Shown piece by piece: positions 30,806 to 39,941 of a stretch of DNA of 64,000 bases. A program made the translations under genes and the position numbers. Every line of letters begins with the position of its first letter. The stretch's first letter is position 1. The notes under the pieces are model-generated. The model saw only the letters and a list, made by a program, of their open reading frames with translations, was not told the DNA's origin and did no database searches. The stretch comes from Paraburkholderia sp. ZP32-5 (GTDB taxonomy: Bacteria > Pseudomonadota > Gammaproteobacteria > Burkholderiales > Burkholderiaceae): positions 1,984,001-2,048,000 of the forward strand of contig NZ_JAJEJP010000001.1 in NCBI RefSeq assembly GCF_021390495.1. Direction: 5' to 3'.

Positions 30806-30934
30806 TGGCCGGTGGTCCGGCGCTTGCGCATCGTGCGCTCGCGTCTTCTGTTTAAGCCGGACTTGCCGCGTGCTGCACCGTGCCCAGGTTCGCCGGCGGG
30901 CCGTGCGGCACGCCCCAGACTATCCCGAAGAACG

Positions 30935-31894
30935 ATGCCGCTGAATCCGAAGATCGAGCAGGTGCTCGACATGATCGCGCGGGCCAGGCGCCCGCAGTAT
31001 CACCAGATGAGCGCGCAGGCGGCGCGCGCGTCGTACGAGAAAAGCGCGCCGATCCTGGAGATCGCCAGCGCGCCGATGTTTTCGGTCGAAGACCTGCAAG
31101 TGCCGACGCGCGACGGCGCGACGATCCGCGCGCGCCTGTATTTCCCCGTCGAGCCGAACTGGGCCGAGCCGCTGCCGGCGTTCGTGTACTACCACGGCGG
31201 TGGCTTCACGGTCGGCAGCGTCGATACACACGACGCGCTCACCCGGATGTTCGCGCGCGACGGTCAGTGCGCGGTGCTGTCGGTCGATTACCGGCTCGCG
31301 CCCGAGCGCAAGTTTCCGACCGCGCTCGACGATGCGTTCGACGCGCTCGTCTGGCTGCACGCGCACGCGGCTGAACTCGGCATCGATGCGGAGCGCCTCG
31401 CGGTTGGCGGCGATAGCGCGGGCGGCACGCTCGCGACGGTCTGCGCGGTGCTCGCGCGCGACGCCGGCATCGCGCTCGCGCTGCAACTGCTGATCTATCC
31501 GGGCACGGTCGGCCATCAGCAGACCGACTCGCACTCGCGTCTCGCCAACGGCTTTCTGCTGTCGGGCGACACGATTCAGTGGTTCTTCGAGCAATATCTG
31601 CGCGATGCCGGCGATCGCGACGACTGGCGTTTCGCGCCGCTCGACGGCACGCGCGGCGCTCCCGATTTTCGCGGCGTCGCGCCCGCGTGGATCGCGACCG
31701 CCGAATACGACCCGCTGAGCGACGAAGGCGATTCGTACGCGGAAAAGCTGCTGACGCTCGGCAACCGGGTCACGCTTCGGCGCTACGCGGGCATGATCCA
31801 CGAGTTCTTCAAGATGGGCGGCTTCGTGCCGGAAGTGGCGCAAGCGCACGCGGATGCCGCGGCGGCATTGCGCGCGGCGTTCGGAATCGAGTGA
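30935..31894 (+). CDS. Alpha/beta-hydrolase esterase, hormone-sensitive lipase family
   Basis: 319-residue HSL (family IV) carboxylesterase acting on short to medium acyl esters. The oxyanion-hole signature is YYHGGGFTVGS (about residues 85-95), the nucleophile elbow GDSAGG with Ser near 158, DPLSDEG supplies the catalytic Asp, and MIHEFFKMGG the His. No signal peptide is visible, so it is cytoplasmic. The start at 30935 is taken from the family N-terminus (MPLNPKIEQVLDMIARA); upstream residues of the open frame are Arg/Pro-rich and not family-like. It ends the plus-strand lipid block; a large inverted repeat follows. Confidence 0.9.
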   Translation: MPLNPKIEQVLDMIARARRPQYHQMSAQAARASYEKSAPILEIASAPMFSVEDLQVPTRDGATIRARLYFPVEPNWAEPLPAFVYYHGGGFTVGSVDTHDALTRMFARDGQCAVLSVDYRLAPERKFPTALDDAFDALVWLHAHAAELGIDAERLAVGGDSAGGTLATVCAVLARDAGIALALQLLIYPGTVGHQQTDSHSRLANGFLLSGDTIQWFFEQYLRDAGDRDDWRFAPLDGTRGAPDFRGVAPAWIATAEYDPLSDEGDSYAEKLLTLGNRVTLRRYAGMIHEFFKMGGFVPEVAQAHADAAAALRAAFGIE

Positions 31895-31924
31895 GGGTGT
31901 TCAGGGACAACGAGGCGTTGGCTG

Positions 31925-31966
31925 CGAGCGGTTCACGATTTGCGCTATGCGCATCTGAACCGCTCG
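31925..31966. terminator. Long inverted repeat between convergent genes
   Basis: Perfect 11-bp arms CGAGCGGTTCA/TGAACCGCTCG (31925-31935 with 31956-31966), with a second nested pairing GCGC/GCGC in the 20-base centre. It lies between the stops of the convergent esterase and NRDE genes, a typical site for a bidirectional terminator, although no T run follows on either strand. Confidence 0.55.
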
Positions 31967-32053
31967 TGCTTCAGGTCGCGGATGCGCGCGCCGCGACGGC
32001 GTCAGGTGAGGCGAGGCCGGCAGCGATCGCCGGCCCGCGAGCCTGGCCCGCGA

Positions 32054-32932
32054 TCACGCAATCGCCCGCTCGACGTTGAACGCGAAACTGCGTTCGAAGT
32101 CCCCCGGCCGCACGACGCGGTGCGAGCCGTTATCGTCGCTGCGCTCGGCGACCGCCACGCCGATCACGTTTCCATAAGCGGCGACCCGCAGTCCGGTCGT
32201 GCCGCGCGTGCCGTATTCCGGTGATTCGATGAACGCCGCCGACAACGCCCGTTCGCGTTCGAGCGGAATGCCGGTGGACGGCAATTCATCGTCGCGCGCA
32301 ACCCGTGGATCGCGCATCAGATCGATCAGTCGTTCGAGCGGCGGCATCGCATCGCGTGCGAGCAGCGTGCCGAGTTCCGTGCGTTTTTTGACGAGCTTCG
32401 GCCACGGCGTATCGAGCACCGCGTTGGAGATGCCGTGCGTACCCGGCGCGAGCAGCGCGGGCCCGCTGCCGCGATTGTCCGCGTTACCCGTATTGTCCCG
32501 GCTGCCGCGATTGCAGTACCACGCGAGTTCGCGGCGGGTCCAGTCGCCGACCAGCAGATTGAAACCGTTGTAGATGTCGCCGCTGCGCGCGACGTGATGC
32601 AGATAGGCGAGCGGGCTTTCGTGCGGATTGCCATCCGCGTCGCGCGCGGCGCCGCTGAGCCAGTCGCTGACCAGCGTGCCGCGGGTCGGCGCATCGGCGC
32701 GCGTTTCGCTCGGTGCGCGGTAATTGGTCAGCGCGGCGAAGCGGCCGTCGCGCGACAGCCCGAGCCACGTGCCGCCACCGACGAGATCGCGGCCCGCCAG
32801 CACGCCCGGCGCGTCATGCCACCAGCCTATCGGCTCGGCGGTGCGGCGGAAGTATTCGTCGCGATTCGCGGCGAGCGTGAACAGCGGACCATCGAGCGCG
32901 TCGGGCCGCCAGTCGAAAACGATCAGACACAT
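32054..32932 (-). CDS. NRDE family protein (TANGO2-like)
   Basis: 292-residue protein named for the NRDE motif, here TLAANRDEYFRRTAEPIGWW (about residues 19-38), following MCLIVFDWRPDA. Other conserved parts are GVLAGRDLVGGGTWLGLSRDGRFAALTNYR, NGFNLLVGDW and GISNAVLDTPWPKLVKKR. The Cys at position 2 and the early fold resemble N-terminal nucleophile hydrolases (inference). Eukaryotic TANGO2 has been tied to haem trafficking and lipid metabolism; the bacterial role is unsettled. A short Asn/Gly/Asp repeat (SRDNTGNADNRGSG) interrupts the middle. The start at 32932 gives the family N-terminus; an in-frame ATG at 32977 would add 15 residues. Confidence 0.88.
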   Translation of the reverse strand: MCLIVFDWRPDALDGPLFTLAANRDEYFRRTAEPIGWWHDAPGVLAGRDLVGGGTWLGLSRDGRFAALTNYRAPSETRADAPTRGTLVSDWLSGAARDADGNPHESPLAYLHHVARSGDIYNGFNLLVGDWTRRELAWYCNRGSRDNTGNADNRGSGPALLAPGTHGISNAVLDTPWPKLVKKRTELGTLLARDAMPPLERLIDLMRDPRVARDDELPSTGIPLERERALSAAFIESPEYGTRGTTGLRVAAYGNVIGVAVAERSDDNGSHRVVRPGDFERSFAFNVERAIA

Positions 32933-33044
32933 CGGGGAACGTCTCCCGGTGAGAGCGTGGGCAGCGGGCTGCCGCATGAAGTCGACGAAAAGAAAGCCAA
33001 CGAGAATAAAGCAAACGACCGGTGGTCAAAAAACGGCGCCAATC

Positions 33045-33070
33045 AAGCCACGCCAATAAGCCACGCCAAT
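33045..33070. repeat. 13-bp tandem repeat, two perfect copies
   Basis: AAGCCACGCCAAT at 33045-33057 and again at 33058-33070, followed by a partial third unit. The block is flanked by two direct copies of AAAAAACGGCGCC (33028-33040 and 33080-33092). Confidence 0.85.
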
Positions 33071-33079
33071 AAGCGCCAT

Positions 33080-33103
33080 AAAAAACGGCGCCTCATTGCG
33101 CCG
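33080..33103 (-). terminator. Terminator after ygfZ (minus strand)
   Basis: Read on the minus strand: stem CGGCGC/GCGCCG (complement of 33098-33103 and 33086-33091) with a 6-base loop and a run of six T (complement of 33080-33085). It lies 21 bases beyond the ygfZ stop. Confidence 0.8.
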
Positions 33104-33123
33104 CTTCCTATCCTGCCTGACGC

Positions 33124-34230
33124 TCAGACCTCGGCCGGCAACCCGTACGGCAACGGCAGAAAACGCAAGGCCGGGCCATCGGCCGCGCCCAGATGCACGC
33201 TGCCGCCTTCGAGCGCCGCGAGCTTGATCTCGACCAGTAGATCGACGCCACCGTCTTGCGCGGACGCCGCGTTGACGATCATGCCGCACGGCTGGCCCGG
33301 ATCGTCCGAATGGAACAGCTCCGCGCCGGGGCGCACCGTGTCGATTTCGCCCGCTACGGTGGCGAGCGATGTGCGCCGCTTGATCGTGCCGCGATACTGA
33401 CTGCGCGCGACCACTTCCTGACCCGGATAGCAGCCCTTGCGGAAATTCACCGCGCCAAGCACGTCGTAGTTGACCATCTGCGGCACGAACTGCTCGACGA
33501 CCGGCTGCGTGATGCGCGGCTCGCCCGCGCGGATGTCGAGCCAGTCCCATACGGCCTGCGACACGCGCTTCAGTTTGCCGTCGAGCGACGGCAGCAGCGC
33601 GTCGACCTGCGCCTTCGGCCCGATCCACAGATAGCGCAGTCGCCCGAGCGCATCCGGCACACGGATCAGCGAGCCCGCCGTGCCGTCGACCTGCACGTGC
33701 ACGCCGTCGGGCAACGCGTCGAATACGCCGGACAGCGCGCCCCGCAAGTCGCCCGCGTCGCCCGCGAGACCGACCACCGCGAGCTGACCGCTTGCGTCCG
33801 CGAGCTTCGCCTTCGCGCGCAGCACGAACATCGACAGACGCTTCTGCACCGCGGCCTGCACGTCCTTCGATACCAGCAGCCGGATCGTATCGCCACTGCG
33901 CCAGGAGAGAAACGACGCGAGCAGCCGGCCCTTCGCCGAGCAGTAGCCGGCGAGCCGCGCGTGGGCGGCATCGAGATGCTGGACGTCGTTGGTCAACTGG
34001 CCGTGCAGGAAGCTGGCGGCGTCTTCGCCGGTCACGTCGATCACGCCGAACTGCGTGAGCGGCATATAGGCGCCGTGGACCACGGCGTCGAATTCGTCGG
34101 CCGATGGGCGCGGCCATACCGGCAGCAGGTTGGAAGCAGCGGAAGCGGTGGGGGCGGGAGTCATGCCGGAGGCGGTACCAGAAGCGTTACCTGGCGCATT
34201 AGCTGGAGCATTAGCAAGCGGTGTGTTCAT
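33124..34230 (-). CDS. ygfZ: Folate-binding YgfZ-type Fe-S cluster assembly protein
   Basis: 368-residue YgfZ/GcvT-like protein, a tetrahydrofolate-dependent factor for synthesis or repair of certain Fe-S enzymes. The family signature KGCYPGQE is present in VNFRKGCYPGQEVVARSQYRG (about residues 256-276), with the N-terminal GVIDVTGEDAASFLHGQLTNDVQ and AGYCSAKGRLLASF. The first ~35 residues are Ala/Asn/Pro/Thr-rich (NAPANAPGNASGTASG) and outside the fold; an in-frame Met at residue 23 is an alternative start. It is divergent from mltG with a 78-base gap, an arrangement common in Burkholderiaceae. Confidence 0.93.
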   Translation of the reverse strand: MNTPLANAPANAPGNASGTASGMTPAPTASAASNLLPVWPRPSADEFDAVVHGAYMPLTQFGVIDVTGEDAASFLHGQLTNDVQHLDAAHARLAGYCSAKGRLLASFLSWRSGDTIRLLVSKDVQAAVQKRLSMFVLRAKAKLADASGQLAVVGLAGDAGDLRGALSGVFDALPDGVHVQVDGTAGSLIRVPDALGRLRYLWIGPKAQVDALLPSLDGKLKRVSQAVWDWLDIRAGEPRITQPVVEQFVPQMVNYDVLGAVNFRKGCYPGQEVVARSQYRGTIKRRTSLATVAGEIDTVRPGAELFHSDDPGQPCGMIVNAASAQDGGVDLLVEIKLAALEGGSVHLGAADGPALRFLPLPYGLPAEV

Positions 34231-34251
34231 GGATTTCAGGAACAGTCAATT

Positions 34252-34281
34252 CTGACTTTGGCTAAGGCAAACAAGTATTAT
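34252..34281 (+). promoter_or_regulatory. Possible promoter for mltG-tmk-holB
   Basis: CTGACT (34252-34257), 18-bp spacer, TATTAT (34276-34281) in the ygfZ/mltG divergent gap. If used, transcription would start near 34288, which favours the MSLLKK start at 34309 over the ATG at 34282. Confidence 0.4.
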
Positions 34282-34308
34282 ATGCAGTCCAACCCTGCCA
34301 CGTTCCGC

Positions 34309-35319
34309 ATGTCCCTTCTGAAGAAATGTTTGGCCGCCGGCTCGATTGTCGTTGTGCTGGCCGCGGCGGCCATCGCCGCCGGATATCACTGGGCGACGAG
34401 CCCACTCGAACTGACCCCGGCGCAACTCGATGTCACCGTCAAACCGCACAGCAGTCTGCGCAGCGTCGCGTTGCAACTGAATCGCGGCGGCGTGCCGCTC
34501 GAACCCGAGCTCTTTATCGCGATGACGCGGCTGCTCGGTCTGCAAGGCGAACTGAAGTCCGGCAATTACGAATTCAAAAGCGGCATCACGCCGTATGACG
34601 TGCTGCAGAAAATCGCCCGCGGCGACGTCAACGAATATGTGGCAACGATCATCGAGGGCTGGACCTTCAAGCGCATGCGCGCCGAACTCGATGCGAATCC
34701 CGCGCTCCAGCACGACACGCTCGGCATGAGCGACGCCGATCTGATGAGCGCGATCGGCGCGCCGGAAGCGTCGATCGGCAATGGCGAGGGCCTGTTCTTC
34801 CCCGACACCTACCTGTTCGATAAAGGCACCAGCGATCTCGATATTTATCGCCGCTCGTACCGTCTGATGCGCGTGCGTCTGGACGAAGCGTGGCTCGCGC
34901 GTGCGCCGAATCTGCCGTACCGCAGCCCGTACGACGCGCTGACGATGGCGTCGATCATCGAAAAGGAAACCGGCAAGCCGTCCGACCGGCCGATGGTCGC
35001 CGCGGTGTTCGCGAACCGTCTGCGCGCGGGCATGCCGCTGCAGACGGACCCCACCGTGATCTACGGCATGGGCGACAGCTACACCGGCCATATCCGCAAG
35101 AAAGATCTGCAAACGGACACTCCCTACAATACCTACACCCGTATGGGCCTGCCGCCTACGCCGATTTCGCTGCCGGGCGTCGCGTCGCTGCAGGCCGCGC
35201 TGAAGCCGGCGCAAAGCAACGCGTTGTACTTCGTGTCGCGCGGCGACGGCAGCAGCATCTTTTCCGACACCCTCGGCGAACACAACAAGGCCGTGGACAA
35301 ATACATTCGAGGGCAATGA
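34309..35319 (+). CDS. mltG: Endolytic murein transglycosylase MltG
   Basis: 336-residue membrane-anchored YceG/MltG, which cleaves nascent glycan strands and may set their length. One transmembrane helix (about residues 7-25, [20 protein letters not shown]) is followed by a LysM-like region ([14 protein letters not shown]). The catalytic domain has [22 protein letters not shown], with the catalytic Glu in [24 protein letters not shown], and [19 protein letters not shown]. The start at 34309 is chosen over ATG 34282 because of the promoter position; neither has a strong ribosome-binding site. The stop overlaps the tmk start region, so the two are translationally coupled. Confidence 0.94.
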   Translation: MSLLKKCLAAGSIVVVLAAAAIAAGYHWATSPLELTPAQLDVTVKPHSSLRSVALQLNRGGVPLEPELFIAMTRLLGLQGELKSGNYEFKSGITPYDVLQKIARGDVNEYVATIIEGWTFKRMRAELDANPALQHDTLGMSDADLMSAIGAPEASIGNGEGLFFPDTYLFDKGTSDLDIYRRSYRLMRVRLDEAWLARAPNLPYRSPYDALTMASIIEKETGKPSDRPMVAAVFANRLRAGMPLQTDPTVIYGMGDSYTGHIRKKDLQTDTPYNTYTRMGLPPTPISLPGVASLQAALKPAQSNALYFVSRGDGSSIFSDTLGEHNKAVDKYIRGQ

Positions 35320-35939
35320 TGGCGCGCGGCAAATTCATCACGTTTGAAGGCATCGACGGCGCGGGCAAGACCACTCATCTGGGCTGGTTCCGCGAACGGC
35401 TCGAAGCGAAGCTCGCGGGCACCGGCCGCACGGTCGTGATGACACGCGAGCCGGGCGGCACGCCGCTCGGCGAGCAGATTCGCGAGATCGTGCTGCATCA
35501 GAAGATGGACCTCGAAACCGAGGCCTTGCTGATGTTCGCGCTGCGCCGTCAGCATCTGGCCGAGGTGATCGAGCCGGCGCTCGCGCGCGGCGACTGGGTG
35601 CTGTCCGACCGTTTCACCGATGCGACTTTTGCATACCAGGGCGGCGGCCGCGGCTTGCCGCGCGACAAGCTGGAGACGCTCGAACGTTGGGTGCAGGGAG
35701 GTTTCCAGCCCGATCTGACCGTGCTGTTCGACCTCGCGCCCGCGATCGCTAACGAGCGGCGCAGCGCGGCGCGCGATCCGGACCGCTTCGAGAGCGAATC
35801 GGCGGCGTTTTTCGAGCGCACGCGCGCCGAATACATGCGCCGCGCGGAAGAGGCGCCTTACCGTTTCGCTATCATCGATTCTTCGCAGAGCATCGCGCGA
35901 ATTCAGAAACAGCTTGATGAGTTGATTTCAACGCTTTGA
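35319..35939 (+). CDS. tmk: Thymidylate kinase
   Basis: 206-residue dTMP kinase of pyrimidine nucleotide synthesis. The P-loop is [16 protein letters not shown] (residues 9-24), the DR(F/Y) motif is in [21 protein letters not shown], and [27 protein letters not shown] is the LID region. Two adjacent ATG codons occur at 35316 and 35319; the second is better spaced from GAGGG (35309-35313). The mltG stop (35317-35319) overlaps this start, giving tight coupling. It is second in the conserved mltG-tmk-holB order. Confidence 0.96.
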   Translation: MARGKFITFEGIDGAGKTTHLGWFRERLEAKLAGTGRTVVMTREPGGTPLGEQIREIVLHQKMDLETEALLMFALRRQHLAEVIEPALARGDWVLSDRFTDATFAYQGGGRGLPRDKLETLERWVQGGFQPDLTVLFDLAPAIANERRSAARDPDRFESESAAFFERTRAEYMRRAEEAPYRFAIIDSSQSIARIQKQLDELISTL

Positions 35940-36033
35940 TTTTGCGGCGATATAACGGCATTTAATAAGAGCGTGTGAAGTTCGTGTCGAGTCTCAAGAA
36001 ATGCCTTCAACCTTTTGATTGCAAAGATAAACA

Positions 36034-37077
36034 ATGATTTATCCGTGGCAAGCCGATGACTGGAACCGCCTGCAGCAATTGCGCGCCCACTGGCCGCATG
36101 CGTTGCTGTTGCACGGCCAGGCCGGCATCGGCAAGCTGCGCTTCGCGCAGCACCTCGCGCAGGGGCTGCTGTGCGAAGCGCCGCAGGCCAATGGCGAGCC
36201 GTGCGGCACGTGCGTGGCCTGCAACTGGTTCGCGCAGGGCAATCATCCGGACTACCGGATCGTCGTGCCGGAGGCGCTGGCCGCCGAGGCCGGCCCGGCC
36301 AACGCCGCGAACGGCGCCGACGAAAAAGCCGATAAGGCCGACGACGGCGATGGCAAGAAGACCCGCGCGCCCAGCAAGGAAATCAAGATCGAGCAGATTC
36401 GCGGTCTGCTCGACTTCGTTAGCGTCGGTTCGCACCGTGGCGGCGCGCGCGTGGTCGTGCTGTATCCGGCCGAGGGGCTCAATGTCGCGGCGGCCAACGC
36501 GCTGCTGAAGACGCTCGAGGAGCCGCCCGCCGGCGTGGTGTTCCTGATGGTGTCGGCGCGCATCGACCGCCTGCTGCCGACGATCATCAGCCGCTGCCGC
36601 CAGTGGCCGATGAGCGTGCCGGCGCCGCAAGCGGCCGCGCAATGGCTGGCCGCGCAGGGTGTCGACGATGCGCCGGCGCTGCTCGCCGAAGCGGGCGGCG
36701 CACCGCTCGCGGCGCTCGCGCTGGCCCACGACGAAAACCGCGCGCTGCGCGACTGGACGCTCAAGCAGCTCGCGGCCGGTTCCGATTGCGATGCGTTCGC
36801 GTGCGGCGAGGCGTTGCAGAAGCTGCCGGTGCCACTAGTACTCGGCTGGCTGCAGCGCTGGATGTACGATCTGCTCGCCCAATCCACGGCCGGTGCACCG
36901 CGTTATTTTCCGCAGGCGTCGGCGGCGCTGTCGCGCTGTGCGTCGCAGGCCGACGCCAATGCGTTCGCGCGTTTTCTGCGCACCGTGACGCGTCAGCGCG
37001 CGGTCGAAAACCATCCGCTGAATGCGCGCCTCGTGTTCGAAGAACTGTTTATCGGCTATCGCACGCTGTTCGCCTAG
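36034..37077 (+). CDS. holB: DNA polymerase III subunit delta prime
   Basis: 347-residue clamp-loader subunit. The P-loop-like segment is [26 protein letters not shown] (about residues 22-47). Four cysteines of the zinc module lie in [22 protein letters not shown]. The SRC motif is in [13 protein letters not shown], and [20 protein letters not shown] matches the sensor region. An acidic/Ala/Lys insertion (about 82-112, [20 protein letters not shown]) lies between the zinc module and [12 protein letters not shown] and looks like a species-specific loop. A 94-base gap separates it from tmk. The GNAT gene follows by 34 bases. Confidence 0.95.
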   Translation: MIYPWQADDWNRLQQLRAHWPHALLLHGQAGIGKLRFAQHLAQGLLCEAPQANGEPCGTCVACNWFAQGNHPDYRIVVPEALAAEAGPANAANGADEKADKADDGDGKKTRAPSKEIKIEQIRGLLDFVSVGSHRGGARVVVLYPAEGLNVAAANALLKTLEEPPAGVVFLMVSARIDRLLPTIISRCRQWPMSVPAPQAAAQWLAAQGVDDAPALLAEAGGAPLAALALAHDENRALRDWTLKQLAAGSDCDAFACGEALQKLPVPLVLGWLQRWMYDLLAQSTAGAPRYFPQASAALSRCASQADANAFARFLRTVTRQRAVENHPLNARLVFEELFIGYRTLFA

Positions 37078-37111
37078 CCTTTTTGCCCGTCTTTTTTCAA
37101 GCCAACCCGCC

Positions 37112-37627
37112 ATGAGCCTTTTCTACCGCGATGCCACGCTCGACGATCTGCCCGCGATCGTCGCCATCTACAACTCGACGATCCCGTCGCGCCAGGTCAC
37201 CGCCGATCTGGAGCCGGTCAGCGTCGATAGCCGGCTCGGGTGGTTCCAGGCGCATGGCCCGGAAAAGCGTCCGCTGTGGGTCGTCGAAGATCCGCGCGAG
37301 CCGGGCAGCGTGATCGCGTGGCTCAGTTTTTCGGATTTCTACGGCCGCCCGGCTTATCAGCGGACCGCCGAAGTCAGCATCTATCTGGATGAACGCTCGC
37401 GCGGCCAGGGCCTCGGCAAGAAATTGCTGGCCGCGTCGCTCGAAGCGGCGCCGGGCCTCGGTATCGATACAGTGCTGGGCTTCGTGTTCGGTCACAATGA
37501 AGCGAGCGTGCGCCTGTTCCGCAGTTTCGGCTTCGATACGTGGGGTTCGCTGCCGCGCGTCGCGGTGCTGGACGGCGTCGAGCGCGATCTGGTGATTCTC
37601 GGCAAGCGCCTCGCGCACGCCAGTTGA
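37112..37627 (+). CDS. GNAT family N-acetyltransferase (PAT-like)
   Basis: 171-residue GNAT acetyltransferase similar in layout to phosphinothricin/methionine-sulfone acetyltransferases. It starts [42 protein letters not shown]. The acetyl-CoA pyrophosphate loop is [10 protein letters not shown] (about residues 97-106), followed by [46 protein letters not shown]. The target is a small amine by family analogy. It sits inside the otherwise conserved holB-tatD pair, where many proteobacteria have a pilZ gene or nothing, so it may be a lineage-specific insertion. Confidence 0.9.
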   Translation: MSLFYRDATLDDLPAIVAIYNSTIPSRQVTADLEPVSVDSRLGWFQAHGPEKRPLWVVEDPREPGSVIAWLSFSDFYGRPAYQRTAEVSIYLDERSRGQGLGKKLLAASLEAAPGLGIDTVLGFVFGHNEASVRLFRSFGFDTWGSLPRVAVLDGVERDLVILGKRLAHAS

Positions 37628-37739
37628 GCCGTCAACCCCCGCTCTAATACGCAAGCCGGGCACGTCGCCTAAGCTTTTCTGAGCGGCCGAACCGAACACG
37701 CTACCCGGCCGTCAGTCCATTTTTTCGCAGGACCCGATC

Positions 37740-38531
37740 ATGTTTGTCGACTCGCACTGCCATATCAATTTCGAAGGACTCGGCGATCGTCTGCCGCAAG
37801 TGCTCGACAATATGCGCAGCCATTCGGTTTCGCACGCGCTGTGCGTGTCGGTGGATCTCGAAACGCTGCCGTCCGTGCTCGACATCGCGAGCCGCTATGA
37901 CAACGTGTACGCGTCGGTCGGCGTGCATCCGGATCACGAGCACATGCGCGAGCCGACGCTGGCCGAGCTGGTCGAGCTGGCCGAGCATCCGAAGGTCATC
38001 GCGATCGGCGAGACCGGACTCGACTACTACCGGCTCGAAGGCCGCTCGATCGCCGATATGGAATGGCAGCGCGAGCGTTTTCGCACCCATATCCGCGCCG
38101 CGCACGCGACGATGAAGCCGCTGATCATTCATACGCGCGCGTCGTCGGAAGACACGCTGCGGATCATGGCCGAAGAGCGCGCGGGCGAGCCGGGCGGCGT
38201 CATGCATTGCTTCACCGAGCCGTGGGCGATCGCCGAGCAGGCGCTCGCGCAGAATTTTTACATCTCGCTGTCGGGCATCGTCACGTTCAAGAGCGCGACC
38301 GACGTCCAGGACGTCGCGCGCCGCGTGCCGCTCGAACGTCTGCTGATCGAAACCGACTCGCCGTATCTGGCGCCGGTGCCATATCGCGGCAAGCCTAATG
38401 AACCTGCGTACGTCAGTTATGTCGGACGCTTCATCGCGCAGCAGCGCGAGATGCCGGACGAGGCGCTGGCTGCCGCGACCACGCAAAACTTCTTCAGACT
38501 GTTCAAGCTTCCCGCGCCCGCTGCGGCCTGA
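37740..38531 (+). CDS. tatD: TatD-family metal-dependent DNase
   Basis: 263-residue TatD/YcfH hydrolase, a TIM-barrel nuclease with 3'-5' exonuclease activity in characterised members. Metal ligands are visible in order: DSHCHIN (residues 4-10), GETGLDYYRLEG (Glu), LIIHTRASSEDT (His), MHCFTEP (His), and ETDSPYLAPVPYRGKPNEPA (Asp). The adjacency to holB, one gene removed, matches the E. coli holB-ycfH order. The product is cytoplasmic. Confidence 0.95.
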   Translation: MFVDSHCHINFEGLGDRLPQVLDNMRSHSVSHALCVSVDLETLPSVLDIASRYDNVYASVGVHPDHEHMREPTLAELVELAEHPKVIAIGETGLDYYRLEGRSIADMEWQRERFRTHIRAAHATMKPLIIHTRASSEDTLRIMAEERAGEPGGVMHCFTEPWAIAEQALAQNFYISLSGIVTFKSATDVQDVARRVPLERLLIETDSPYLAPVPYRGKPNEPAYVSYVGRFIAQQREMPDEALAAATTQNFFRLFKLPAPAAA

Positions 38532-38581
38532 TTGAAAGTATTGAAATATCAAAGGGATAGGAAAATTTCCTAAAGTAAAAT

Positions 38582-39325
38582 ATGAAAAACACTCCGCTGT
38601 CGACTTCTGCATTGCAACCGTCTTTCGCCGCGCGAGCTGCTCACGGCGCGTTGGCTCCGGCCCGGCGCGGCGCGTTGGCGATCACGCTCGCGTGCGCCGC
38701 GTTGACCTCGCTCGTTGCCGTGCCCGCGCACGCCGCGCCGATCGATACGCTGATCAAGGCGGTCAAGTTCGACGACATCGACGGCGTCAACAAGCTGCTC
38801 GCGAAGGGGATGGACCCGAACAGCGTCGATAACCAGGGCATCCCGCTCTTGGTGATCGCCGCGCGCGAGAAATCGGACAAGGTGGCCGCCGCGCTGCTGG
38901 CCAATCCGAAGACCGATATCGAGATCCAGGACAAGGCGGGTGAGAACGCGCTGATGATGGCGTCGCTGGTCGGCGACCTGAACCTCGTCAATCTGCTGAT
39001 CTCGAAGGACGCCGAGGTCAACAAGAAGGGCTGGGCGCCGCTGCACTACGCGGCCGCGAACGGCCACGACGACATCGTCGCGGTGCTGCTCGACCATTCG
39101 GCCTACGTCGACGCGGGCTCGCCGAACGGCACCACGCCGCTGATGATGGCCGCGCGCGGCGGTCACGTATCGACGATCAAGCTGCTGCTCGACAACGGCG
39201 CGGACCTGACGGTGAAAAACCAGATCGGTATGACGGCGCTCGATTTCGCGAAGACCTACAAGGAGCCGGACGTCATCGAAGGGCTCACCGCGCGCATGCA
39301 GCAAATGCAGCAGCAGAAGCAGTAA
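38582..39325 (+). CDS. Exported ankyrin-repeat protein
   Basis: 247-residue protein with a long basic signal peptide (residues 1-50, Ala-rich core ALAITLACAALTSLVAVPAHA, cleavage before APID) and then about five ankyrin repeats to residue 235. Recognisable repeat cores are WAPLHYAAANGHDDIVAVLLDHSAYVD and TTPLMMAARGGHVSTIKLLLDNGADLT. It ends in a Gln-rich tail QQMQQQKQ. The product is probably a periplasmic protein-binding scaffold; partner unknown. The upstream 50 bases are AT-rich and lack a clear ribosome-binding site, but TTGAAA occurs twice (38532 and 38541) and may belong to a promoter. Confidence 0.88.
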   Translation: MKNTPLSTSALQPSFAARAAHGALAPARRGALAITLACAALTSLVAVPAHAAPIDTLIKAVKFDDIDGVNKLLAKGMDPNSVDNQGIPLLVIAAREKSDKVAAALLANPKTDIEIQDKAGENALMMASLVGDLNLVNLLISKDAEVNKKGWAPLHYAAANGHDDIVAVLLDHSAYVDAGSPNGTTPLMMAARGGHVSTIKLLLDNGADLTVKNQIGMTALDFAKTYKEPDVIEGLTARMQQMQQQKQ

Positions 39326-39584
39326 GCCGGCGAGCGGAGGGTGGCGGTCCGCTTCGTTGCGCAGTCCGCAAGCGGCCGCGCGGCGCAGGGCGACGGACCA
39401 CGGACGCACCACCGGCCAGGGCGCCCCGCGGTTCGCCGCCGCGCGAACCGACTCCGTCAAGCAACGCGGCAGCGAGCCTGCTGCCGCCGCGTAAAACAGT
39501 GCAGAATGACGACTTTGGCGCGCCGAGGCACGCCGTCCGGACGCGGCGAAAGACCGCGTGATAAACAAACTGGAAAGGAACACC

Positions 39585-39941
39585 ATGCTGCGGGCTTTGA
39601 TTTTCGCCGGCGCGCTCGCCTTGCCGCTGTCGGCAGCCGCGTTTACGGGGGGCGACCTCAACAAGCTGTGCACCAAGACCGATGTGGCTTCACGCGCAGC
39701 CTGCGCGGCCTATATCGAAGGCGCGGCCGACGGTATTTTCAATACGATCGACGCGATCGGCGGCACCACCGGTCCGCGCGTCGGCCAGTATTTCTGCCTG
39801 CCGCAGGATGCGCGCTCCGCGCAGTTGACCGATGCGGTGCGCAAGTACATCGCCGAGAACCCGAACGTCGCGGGCTACAACGCCAGCACCGCGATTTCGC
39901 TCGGTCTCGGCAAGGCATTCCCCTGCAAGAGCAGCGACTGA
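39585..39941 (+). CDS. Rap1a/Tai-like small secreted protein
   Basis: 118-residue protein with a signal peptide (MLRALIFAGALALPLSAAA, cleaved before FTGGDL) and the pattern of the Rap1a/Tai superfamily: four Cys (in LNKLCTKTD, ASRAACAAYIEG, QYFCLPQDA and AFPCKSSD) able to make two disulfides, plus the helix YIEGAADGIF and AVRKYIAENP. Rap1a and Tai4 proteins are periplasmic immunity proteins against type VI secretion amidases in Serratia and Enterobacter. No effector amidase or T6SS gene lies in the window, so the immunity role here is only a possibility. Start 39585 has AAAGGA upstream; an earlier ATG (39558) would spoil the signal peptide. Confidence 0.82.
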   Translation: MLRALIFAGALALPLSAAAFTGGDLNKLCTKTDVASRAACAAYIEGAADGIFNTIDAIGGTTGPRVGQYFCLPQDARSAQLTDAVRKYIAENPNVAGYNASTAISLGLGKAFPCKSSD

